From Ochotona curzoniae (lineage: Eukaryota; Chordata; Mammalia; Lagomorpha; Ochotonidae), in the NCBI RefSeq assembly GCF_017591425.1, contig NW_024466607.1, positions 7,572,501 through 7,636,500 on the forward strand: a DNA stretch of 64,000 nt. Direction: 5' to 3'. Below the pieces are notes generated by a model. The model was not told the origin of the DNA. It did not search any database and saw only the letters and a list, made by a program, of their open reading frames with translations. The position numbers and the translations under genes were made by a program. Positions 33,201 through 37,595 of this stretch are shown piece by piece; position 1 is the first letter of the stretch; every line of letters starts with the position of its first letter.

Positions 33201-33578
33201 GGGGTTTCCTTCCTCGCCTCTGCACCGCCTCCCCCCAGCCCCGCAGCGGCCACAGGTGCCAGCATCTCCTAGGAGAAGGGCCTCGATGCCTCCCCCCCCC
33301 CCCGGGCAGCAGGCGCCCTGGCACCTACTCAGCTGTGGCGGGAAGGCCAGGGAGACAATCAGCTTCCAAGGCACGACGTGGGGCACGTCGGAGCGGAAGC
33401 AGTTCGGGGCCACGTCCGAGTATTCGCTGCCCTCCTGGCGCCCCAAGTCCAACTCCTTCGCCCGGGCCGAGGCCTTCAGGTCCGCGTCCACGTCAAAGTT
33501 GTAGGAGCTGGCGATGGAGTAGGCGGGCTCCGTGCTCCCCCTGTCTTCATACTCCTTGTCCCACGCCTGCACCGACAT
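5773..33578 (-). CDS. CFAP92: CFAP92 (KIAA1257), cilia and flagella associated protein 92; 13 coding exons
   Basis: The spliced frame of 13 exons (33329-33578, 31138-31328, 29932-30133, 27948-28157, 27024-27090, 26724-26836, 23636-23779, 20296-20480, 15628-16526, 12503-12697, 10705-11002, 6618-6782, 5773-6282) totals 3429 nt: 1142 codons plus stop. Every junction has AG/GT ends and compatible phase. The N-terminus (MSVQAWDKEYED...) and the core (YCKYQFHDAPVHKTEGEPHA, PSDLREYLEGPPMVVEVHDR) match CFAP92 as I know it. FAP92 of Chlamydomonas sits in the C1a-e-c supercomplex of the axonemal central apparatus, so an axonemal role is inferred. No signal peptide or membrane segment in the core. Further in-frame exons (multiples of 3 nt) cannot be excluded. 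It lies head to head with EFCC1. Confidence 0.9.
6618..6782 (-). CDS. CFAP92: CFAP92 coding exon 12 (aa 919-973)
   Basis: Acceptor TTTCCGCAG|AAA, reads KNIQEVRQAGRRPPKSAVKV, APANQAVYNYSTQTLNSAQL and AKKELYKEMAK, donor GCCAAG|GTGAGA. Exactly 55 codons. Confidence 0.9.
7634..8052 (+). repeat. Composite minisatellite: unique ~31-bp block plus (CA)n, about 8 copies
   Basis: Each unit begins GTCAGCATTACAGTGCC, continues with either ATAATCAGACAAGG or AGAACCAGACAAGG, and ends in a CA run of variable length. The two variants are interspersed, with one hybrid (ATAACC) near 7960. Confidence 0.95.
8060..8428 (+). mobile_element. L1 ORF2-derived fragment, decayed
   Basis: Sequence such as CAGGTGGGATTTATCCTAGG near 8133 and the CCAACACCCACTCCTGAT region resemble the L1 reverse-transcriptase part (sense). 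Many stops and indels. Confidence 0.55.
8429..8705 (+). mobile_element. C-type SINE, old
   Basis: Head CCGGGCCGTACTGAGGTGTA, tail TTCTGTGCAAATAAATCC. Confidence 0.65.
8900..9205 (-). mobile_element. C-type SINE, old
   Basis: Tail AAAGATGTATTTATTTAAAA, head ACCAGCACAGCGCCAGCCCT. Confidence 0.7.
9225..9830 (+). mobile_element. L1 3' region fragment, decayed
   Basis: Resembles the L1 ORF2 end (TGTGGAGAATGGTAGGAA, TGATCCAGCCATCCCACTTC, CCAAAGGAAATGAG), sense strand, broken. Confidence 0.6.
9871..10168 (+). mobile_element. C-type SINE
   Basis: Head TGGGCCAGCACAGTGCCTAA, tail AAATCTGCCTTTCCAATAAA. Confidence 0.85.
10705..11002 (-). CDS. CFAP92: CFAP92 coding exon 11 (aa 819-918)
   Basis: Acceptor TTCCCCTGCAG|G, reads IYDICYNSTRLRDVIVGDLL, SSAMIRDLSQEFGIPITQEG and STEIHAHQRKYLQWRNAVLL, donor ATCCAG|GTGGGC. 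Phase 0 out. Confidence 0.9.
11680..11850 (+). mobile_element. C-type SINE, 5'-truncated
   Basis: Only the 3' half: from GCGGACCCTGCACACCCACA to TTTTCAATAAAATAG. Confidence 0.7.
12265..12500 (+). repeat. GC-rich minisatellite beside CFAP92 exon 10
   Basis: Tandem units of about 42-44 bp built from CACACCTGCACAGGGGCCCC and ACACCTGGCAGGGAGCCTCC, shifting to shorter CCTGCACAGGAGCCCCCCAC units near 12410-12490. The array reaches the exon 10 donor. Confidence 0.9.
12503..12697 (-). CDS. CFAP92: CFAP92 coding exon 10 (aa 754-819)
   Basis: Acceptor TCTCTTGCAG|A, reads IPETEKGRYKVLYNSQLRFR, then YGDLDTLLCQVHLFKPLSLL and RRQVPRSVFRALA, donor CCAG|GTGGGC. A minisatellite starts immediately past the donor. 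Confidence 0.9.
13306..13600 (+). mobile_element. C-type SINE
   Basis: Head ATGCCCAGCACAATGGCTCA, a well-kept middle (TGGCCTGGGAAAGCAGTCGA), degraded tail. Confidence 0.85.
13620..14393 (+). mobile_element. L1 ORF2/3' region fragment, decayed
   Basis: ATGCAAATCAAAACCACAGT at 13829-13848 and the surrounding text (CTCAATATCACCCACCGC, CTATAAATTAT-like end) are typical of mammalian L1 near the ORF2 end, sense. Confidence 0.75.
14394..14705 (-). mobile_element. C-type SINE inserted at the end of an L1 piece
   Basis: Tail AAAAACTTATTTTTGTTGGA, head TATTGTGCCAGGCCCC. Confidence 0.85.
15628..16526 (-). CDS. CFAP92: CFAP92 coding exon 9, large core exon (aa 455-754)
   Basis: An 899-nt exon holding the best-conserved part of the protein: RLCMPVYCKYQFHDAPVHKT, DINVVFLGGMHPSDLREYL, then EGPPMVVEVHDRDRKSEDYL, FGEDPLDMSLNLPA, YGVAQVSFADLLLGHRFL and ending LRQLWENLQHR. 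The PPMVVEVHDRDRK...FGEDPLD layout looks C2-like by eye, which is inference. Acceptor CTCCCCTAG|AGG, donor CACCG|GTAGGT. Confidence 0.92.
17000..18841 (+). mobile_element. L1-derived stretch, fragmented
   Basis: 17590-17700 (AAGGACTCGCATCCAGAATA) and 18360-18740 (CTCCATTCATACCAGCCGAG, GAAGGACATTCTGACATC) match L1 ORF2 and its 3' end in sense. The middle is uncertain. Inside CFAP92 intron 8. Confidence 0.55.
18842..19155 (+). mobile_element. C-type SINE
   Basis: Head GGGCCTGGTGCAGTAGCCTA, tail CAATAAGAATCAATAAATCT. Confidence 0.88.
19241..19560 (+). mobile_element. C-type SINE
   Basis: Head AGGGCTGGCACCATGGTTCA, tail CTACCTTTCCAAGAAAAATG. Second copy in the same orientation within 90 bp. Confidence 0.88.
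20296..20480 (-). CDS. CFAP92: CFAP92 coding exon 8 (aa 393-454)
   Basis: Acceptor CCAGCAG|GA, reads RQTVMSRGSEKSAHILDCLL, then the conserved EVPLMTEEQKQDLNPLIIKI and CLPAQPVPIHELE, donor GGAG|GTGAGA. Confidence 0.9.
20985..21420 (+). repeat. 47-bp minisatellite, about 9 copies
   Basis: Nine near-identical units containing GTGTGGCCCCAGGGACACGG and ending ACAGACCTG; the last five or six are almost perfect. Because 47 is not a multiple of 3, successive copies pass through all frames, giving long spurious ORFs on both strands. Inside CFAP92 intron 7. Confidence 0.95.
23093..23111 (+). promoter_or_regulatory. CTCF-like motif in CFAP92 intron 7
   Basis: GAGCCAGCAGGGGGCACAC, forward orientation, fits CCASYAGRKGGCR. 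Confidence 0.4.
23636..23779 (-). CDS. CFAP92: CFAP92 coding exon 7 (aa 345-393)
   Basis: Acceptor TGATTTTGCAG|CT, reads KGKDSEGHKKSPKRKTQPGV, then GPWRQSAFSLQLAVMPLLAG. Donor GGCCG|GTAGGT splits the Gly shared with exon 8. Confidence 0.85.
23957..24244 (+). mobile_element. C-type SINE, older
   Basis: Head GGAGCTGGTGTTATGGCACA, tail TCTCAGATAAAAAAAAA. Confidence 0.8.
25011..25255 (+). mobile_element. C-type SINE, old
   Basis: Head GGGCTCTAACACTGTGGTGC, middle GGAAAGCAACAGATGGCCCA, tail lost in a CCTCCCTCC run. Confidence 0.6.
25091..25110 (-). promoter_or_regulatory. CTCF-like motif inside an old SINE
   Basis: On - it reads GGTGCACCAGCAGGGGGCAG, a full core match. It lies within the diverged SINE at 25011-25255, so the element may have supplied the site. 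Confidence 0.4.
25737..26066 (-). mobile_element. C-type SINE
   Basis: Tail AAAATAAGATTTATTTCTTT, head GAGCCAATGTGCCAGGCCCT. Confidence 0.85.
26230..26570 (+). repeat. Purine-rich minisatellite (GATGGACAGACG / GGATGAG words)
   Basis: Irregular tandem array of GATGGACAGACG, GAGGGATGAG and GGGAAGGATGA words, strongly purine-biased on +. Inside CFAP92 intron 6. Confidence 0.85.
26724..26836 (-). CDS. CFAP92: CFAP92 coding exon 6 (aa 307-345)
   Basis: Acceptor TTTTCCAG|GGGG, reads NNSRVQTTPLAEATMLEIND, then IIERSSFSNLDRQKWQ, donor GGCAAG|GTAAGT. Confidence 0.8.
27024..27090 (-). CDS. CFAP92: CFAP92 coding exon 5 (aa 285-307)
   Basis: A 67-nt exon: acceptor ATATTTTCAG|AT, reads SRQTDTETSPKSSEEQEKSA, donor CCAAG|GTACGA. 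It is identified by splice sites and by joining exons 4 and 6 in phase rather than by conservation. Confidence 0.72.
27948..28157 (-). CDS. CFAP92: CFAP92 coding exon 4 with Lys/Glu/Asp pentapeptide repeat (aa 215-285)
   Basis: Acceptor TGCCTCCTAG|AG, reads EVRRLVLSQRSLSELDLEKA, then WDQEEPAEKPDKAEKQDKAE and further copies of a K(P/Q)DKAE unit. A 15-bp period is visible at about 27985-28065. Ends KHPHSHRH at donor CACA|GTGAGT. The charged repeat is a low-complexity linker and probably length-variable. Confidence 0.85.
28957..29235 (-). mobile_element. C-type SINE, old
   Basis: Tail TTGTATTTGTATTTCATTGA, middle CTGGTTCATTCCCCAAATGA. The head is degraded. Confidence 0.6.
29367..29388 (+). repeat. 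Poly-T run
   Basis: About 22 consecutive T in the CFAP92 intron between exons 3 and 4. It makes the open frame after exon 3 read poly-Lys. Confidence 0.9.
29932..30133 (-). CDS. CFAP92: CFAP92 coding exon 3 (aa 148-215)
   Basis: Acceptor TTCTGCACAG|ATT, reads IVKLWEEGDRVWVSWTQTFN and LLKKICAHKITLKLWNTKD. Donor GTCG|GTACGT was chosen because only it gives phase 1, which exon 4 needs. A GTGAGT at 29728-29723 and an AG|GTACGG earlier in the exon give the wrong phase or lose conserved residues. The frame happens to stay open far beyond the donor, through a T-run at 29367-29388, which is not coding. Confidence 0.82.
31138..31328 (-). CDS. CFAP92: CFAP92 coding exon 2 (aa 84-147)
   Basis: Acceptor TTACTTCTAG|GT, reads HRVKYTKLIEKYRKHPRLET, then the conserved HIEYYLLPDDTEPRKVDVVI, ending GVK at donor AAG|GTGTGTGTG. 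Phase 1 in, phase 0 out. Confidence 0.88.
31440..31768 (-). mobile_element. C-type SINE, young
   Basis: Tail TTAAAAGATTTTATTTATTT, head TATGCTATCACGCCAGGCCC. 111 bp upstream of CFAP92 exon 2. Confidence 0.9.
31880..32187 (+). mobile_element. C-type SINE, older
   Basis: Head GTTTAGCTCTGTGGCTTAGC, tail CTGCCTTTCAAATAAATAAA. Confidence 0.75.
32257..32553 (+). mobile_element. C-type SINE
   Basis: Head GGGCCCAGTGTGGTGGCCTA, tail TGAATTTCCAATAAAAACAA. Confidence 0.88.
32738..32995 (-). mobile_element. C-type SINE, old
   Basis: Tail TTATTTCACGACTTAATTAT, middle CTATCCATTCCCCAAATGGC. Confidence 0.6.
33329..33578 (-). CDS. CFAP92: CFAP92 coding exon 1 (aa 1-84)
   Basis: Starts MSVQAWDKEYEDRGSTEPAY and contains FRSDVPHVVPWKLIVSLAF. 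ATG at 33578-33576 in context GAGAGGATGT. The frame is open upstream, but no better start is visible and this one matches the family N-terminus. Donor CTGA|GTAGGT gives phase 1. A second GT four bases on (AG|GTGCCA) would break the phase to exon 2. Confidence 0.85.
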
Positions 33579-34100
33579 CCTCTCCCTCCTCGGACCGGGC
33601 TGCCGGGAGCCCCACCTGCTGGCTGTGCGGAGACCAAGGCTTTCATCCCCTGTGCTCCCAAAAGAGGGTCTCCCCGAGAAAGGCGCCCTCGGCCCCTCTC
33701 CTCCTCCCCTTCCCTGGGCAAGGCCTGAGCTCCGCACACACTGGGCTCCCCGGCTTAGGGCACCCGCACAGAGGACAGGCTCAGCTGCTCCTCCTCTCCC
33801 AGCCCCGGGCCCCAGGTGGGCGCAGCTCCCGGACAGCCCAGGAGGGCGAGGAAAGGAGGCCTGCCCAGGGGCAGAGGGCTGTGCCCAGGCGGCCACCACG
33901 GGCGTCTGCGCCTCCGGGGAGCCAGGGCCCTGCACGCCCCAGAGCCCGGTGAGGCCGAGGCGGCGGAACCCGGGCAAGACGGGACAGGGTGCTGGGGACC
34001 GAGCTGGGGGTCAGTGGAGGCGGACCCCGGCTCAGGCCGAGAAGGGGGGCTGCACGGGCGGCCAGGTCGGGTGTGAAGGGACTCCAGTCGCCCACGTTAC

Positions 34101-34190
34101 CTGCGAGTGGGCGGCAGCCGGGCTCCTCAACCAGCCCAGGCGCGGACGCCTACACCAGTAGCGCATCCAGGGTAAACGGTTACCCTCGGC
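34101..34190 (-). other. CFAP92: Probable non-coding first exon of CFAP92
   Basis: On the - strand CTCGCAG|GTAACG is a strong donor ending at 34101, just downstream of the X-box palindrome. Acceptors before the coding exon exist at GAGCACAG (about 33650) and CCGCACAG (about 33627). The 5' end is a guess. It could be tested with cDNA from ciliated tissue. Confidence 0.5.
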
Positions 34191-34194
34191 GGCC

Positions 34195-34227
34195 CCCTAG
34201 CAACTGGGCGCTGTTAGTGTTGCTAGG
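34195..34227. promoter_or_regulatory. RFX/X-box inverted repeat at the CFAP92 promoter
   Basis: CTAGCAAC (34197-34204) and GTTGCTAG (34219-34226) form a perfect 8-bp inverted repeat with a 14-bp gap. Each arm is an RFX half site (GTTGCYAG). RFX factors, with FOXJ1, drive ciliary genes. The canonical X-box spaces its half sites 0-3 bp apart, so this is two half sites, or one each of two degenerate boxes. GTTACC at 34179-34184 is a third, weaker half site. Confidence 0.6.
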
Positions 34228-34335
34228 AGAGAGGCGTGGCTGCGGCCGGGGAGGGGGCGAGCTTCTTGCTCCGAGGCTGCGCCCGACACTTTATCAAATA
34301 AACGGCCTCCGATTTGAAGCGCGTTTCCTTTACTC

Positions 34336-34350
34336 ATCCAATCAGCGGTT
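34336..34350 (-). promoter_or_regulatory. CCAAT box (NF-Y type)
   Basis: TCCAATCAGCGG on the + strand (CCAAT at 34338-34342), an NF-Y consensus, about 110-140 bp upstream of the presumed CFAP92 start. NF-Y sites work in either orientation. Confidence 0.45.
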
Positions 34351-34594
34351 CGCTCTCTAAGCAGCTCCTATTCTTGCTCGTCACCTGTAGCTTATATACA
34401 TGGTCAACAGCATCGCTTCCGCTCAGCAGATGCACCTGTGTGACTCCTCGGAACTCCTGGGCTACCTTCAGCAAGGAAGGTCCGCTCACAAGATGCGCAT
34501 GCCCCAACGAGCACCTTCGTGCACACGTGGGCTCCATCCACGCATCCAGGCACCTCCTTTCTGTCCAGGTGAGGCTGCCTTCCTGGTCTCGGTC

Positions 34595-34628
34595 TCTCTG
34601 TCTCTCTCTCGGTCTCTCAGTCTCTCTC

Positions 34629-34692
<64 letters not shown>
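34595..34692 (+). repeat. (TC)n polypyrimidine tract
   Basis: Nearly pure CT dinucleotides with a few GT and GG interruptions at the 5' end and an uninterrupted TC run from about 34632 to 34691. It lies between the CFAP92 and EFCC1 starts. Its mirror-repeat purine strand can form triplex DNA. Confidence 0.95.
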
Positions 34693-34694
<2 letters not shown>

Positions 34695-35309
34695 GGGCAT
34701 CCTCCTCTCAGCCACAGGTCCCTGACTGCCACTAAATACACAAGTTGCTCTTCTGACCCTGGGCACCCCCAGACCCACGACCATCACCCCTCTGTCACAC
34801 AGGACAAGCTGGGGCAGGCCTGATTCCCAGACACCTCAAGGATTTGTGCCTTAGGGATTGTGGTTTTTCCATGTCAAGGATGACAGGAATACAGTTTTTT
34901 CCAAAAGGAAAAATGAAAAGCCAAGTGGAGACAGATATATTCCAAACTGCAGGAATATCCACACAGCCCTGGTAACTCAGAGACACAGATGAAAAGCCAG
35001 GCGAACACAGAGAAATTCCTCACACACAGAGGAACTGTGAGAAGGAAGATGATGGGCGTGCAGAGAGCAGCAGTGCCCACTGGGGAGTCCTCCCCAGCGA
35101 GCCCCCAACACCCTCCCCGCTCCCCAGCCTCTGCCCAGCGTGGCTCTACACCCTACTGGACGGCGCCAGGCAGCTGGTCTACCTTCCACGAATCGGAACG
35201 TGCAGGAGGACAGATCGCCCACTGTGGGACTGAGTGGCTTATCTTTTTATGACTGAGTCGTAAGAGTTTATCGCCAACCCCAACACAAGTCCTTATAGGC
35301 CCCAGAGCT

Positions 35310-35470
35310 TGAAACGGTTAAGTGACACAGACTAAGATCTATCCATCCACTGGCTCGCTCCCCAAGTGGCCACAATGGACAGGCTGAAGCCAGGGGGCTG
35401 GAACCTGCGCCATAAGGGACACCAGCATTGCAAATGGTGGCTTCACTCGCTGTGCCACTCCGCTGGCTCC
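35310..35470 (-). mobile_element. C-type SINE, partial
   Basis: CACTGGCTCGCTCCCCAAGT, then internal deletion, head CGCTGTGCCACTCCGCTGGC. Confidence 0.5.
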
Positions 35471-35990
35471 GTCTTTTCATTTTATGATAGCGTCTTCTCC
35501 AGCATAGAAGTCTCAAATTTGGGTGGGGGGAATCCCAGTGCCTATAAAACTGTATCACATAATACAATGTTAATAACAATTAAAAAATCAATTTATATAA
35601 AAAAAGTCTCAAATTTGGTTAAGATCTGACAATATCTGCTTCCTTCTTTTTCAGAACATACGTTTGCTATTGTTATCTAAGAAACCTTTGTGAAACCTAG
35701 GCCCGTTGTAAAAGGAAGAAGTTAAAAAAAAAAAAAAAAGTGGTGTCTACACAGAAAGCAAAATCCACGGACCAAGGCTCCCCGACAGTAAGACTGGATC
35801 AAGGATATTCCCAGACACTTCCAGGGACTGCACAGAACAGGACAGCTTTCAGGAAAACCTGACAGTTTGGAGCGCCTGCGAAGGGTCGCTGCTCCTGGAG
35901 GAACCCCAAATCCCTGGGGACACAGAGCCCCTTCCACAGTCTGGCTTAAGGGGCCAGGTGAGGACGCCCTCATCTCGGCACCTCCCGCTC

Positions 35991-36010
35991 CTGCCAGCAG
36001 AGGGCGCCAC
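35991..36010 (+). promoter_or_regulatory. CTCF-like motif between CFAP92 and EFCC1
   Basis: CTGCCAGCAGAGGGCGCCAC fits the CTCF core (CCASYAGRKGGCRS) at nearly every position, in forward orientation. It lies in the roughly 2.7 kb between the two divergent promoters and is a candidate insulator. Confidence 0.6.
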
Positions 36011-36289
36011 GGGCTGAGGAGGGAGGCGGCTCCGGCCCGGGCTGGGAGGGCCCGCGTCAGGTTCCTGGGGCGCAACTGAGGAACCCAGAAACCTGCCCGG
36101 TTCGCGGGTTACGGCAGAGCCCGTCCTGTACCCTCCTCCCGAGGAAGACACGGAACATGCTGTCCACCTAAAAAGCTCCTTCTTGCCTCAGTGCATGGGA
36201 AAAGTCTAAATGAAAATGTCAGAAGGGCGCGGTCGAGGTCTCTTGATGACAACAAGGTGGATTTTTTCCCCTTCTTTTTTTCAGTCATT

Positions 36290-36929
36290 TCCCGGCGCCT
36301 GGGAACGATTCTGCGCTGGAGAAGGCTCCAGCGGGGCCGACCCGGCCTGGACCAAGCGTCCCTTGGCTGCGGCGGGAGGCAGGGGGCGCGGGGGCTGGAC
36401 AAGCCGCTTCCCAGCTCCCAGGCCTAACAAAGGCGCGCCAGGAGACCCCCTGACTCGGCGCGCTTGGCACCTCCAACAAAAACCTCGTGGATCCCAGCCG
36501 GATGCTTTCCCGGGCGCCTGGTAACGGGCCGGCGCGCCATGCCGGGCCCCTCGCGGCGCCACCGCGAAAGGCGTCCCCGTGGCCGAGCGGCTGCGGCGCC
36601 GAGGGCTCCTTCGCGAACGCCGCTCCCGCTGCGTGGGCGCAGGGGCGCACACCCTGGCCCGAGGGGCGAGCGCACCGACCCGCGGCGCGAGGATCTGGCG
36701 GGGTGGCGGGGACTCCCAGGCCGCCTCCCTCGGCCTCCGCTGCACGGCCACCCGGGGAAACAGAGGCTTGGTGCGCGGCCAGCACAGCTGCAGGCCACTG
36801 GCCCCGGCGTCGCTCCAACCCGCTCGCGGCCGCCAAGCCCCTCCTCCCGAGAAGCTGCGGGGGCCGGCGCTGGAAGTGGCGGGCGGAGGGCCCCGAGCAG
36901 GGCAGGGCGGTGCGGCGCCGGAGCCCGGC
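36290..36929 (+). promoter_or_regulatory. EFCC1: CpG-island promoter and 5' leader of EFCC1
   Basis: Very GC- and CpG-dense from about 36290, continuing through exon 1 to about 37600, with repeated GGCGCGCC, GCGGCGCC and similar words. No TATA box is evident. An in-frame ATG at 36579 is discussed in the findings. Confidence 0.7.
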
Positions 36930-37595
36930 ATGGAGGGCACGGCGGGGGACCCATACCGGCGGCCAGCGCGGCGCACGCAGTGGCTGCTGAGCGCCCTGGC
37001 GCACCACTACGGGCTGGACCGCGGCGTGGAGAACGAGATCGTGGTGCTGGCCACGGGCCTGGACCAGTACCTGCAGGAAGTCTTCCACCACCTGGACTGT
37101 CGCGGCGCCGGCCGCCTGCCCCGCGCCGACTTCCGAGCGCTCTGCGCGGTGCTGGGGCTGCGCGCCGAGGGGCCGGGGGCCGGCGGGGGAGCCGCGGAGG
37201 CTGTGGCCGCCGGAGATGCGAGCCCCGGGGGCGTGAGCCCTGGGGACGGGGACGCGGATGTGGACGAGGAGGCACGGCTGGCGCTGTGTGCCGAGCCGCC
37301 CGAACTCACCTTCCGCCAGTTCCACGCGCGCCTCTGCGGCTACTTCGGCGCCCGCGCGGGACCCCGGCTGCCCCGAGGCGCCTTAAGTGAGCACATAGAG
37401 ACGCAGATCCGCCTGCGCCGCCCGCGCCGCCGCCGCCGCCCGTCCCGCGAGCCGGGCCCCGATGGCGGCCCCGGAGGCGACGCGGACGGCGAGCGCGTGG
37501 CGCGGCTGGAGGAGGAAAACAGCAGCCTGCGCGAGCTGGTGGAGGACCTGCGCGCCGCGCTGCAGAGCAGCGATGCGCGCTGCCTGGCGCTCCAG
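36930..37595 (+). CDS. EFCC1: EFCC1 coding exon 1 (aa 1-222)
   Basis: Reads [40 protein letters not shown], then [20 protein letters not shown]. The EF-hand loop (aa 56-67) has D at positions 1 and 12 but R and A at 3 and 5, so it is degenerate and calcium binding is doubtful. A Gly/Ala-rich insert (80-107), [13 protein letters not shown] (128-140) and an Arg run follow. A coiled coil starts at about 187 ([20 protein letters not shown]). Donor CTCCAG|GTGTGT, phase 0. Confidence 0.95.

Noticed and set aside
33015..33328. Readthrough of CFAP92 exon 1 into intron
   Set aside because: The donor GTAGGT is strong and the following residues are Gly/Cys-rich without conservation.
33579..33977. N-terminal extension of CFAP92 upstream of MSVQAW
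   Set aside because: Open by GC content only. Candidate acceptors and a strong upstream donor indicate 5' UTR and intron.
36281..37325. Long - strand ORFs opposite EFCC1 exon 1 (up to 346 codons)
   Set aside because: Shadow frames of a GC-rich exon. The + frame matches EFCC1, and stops are rare in such DNA.
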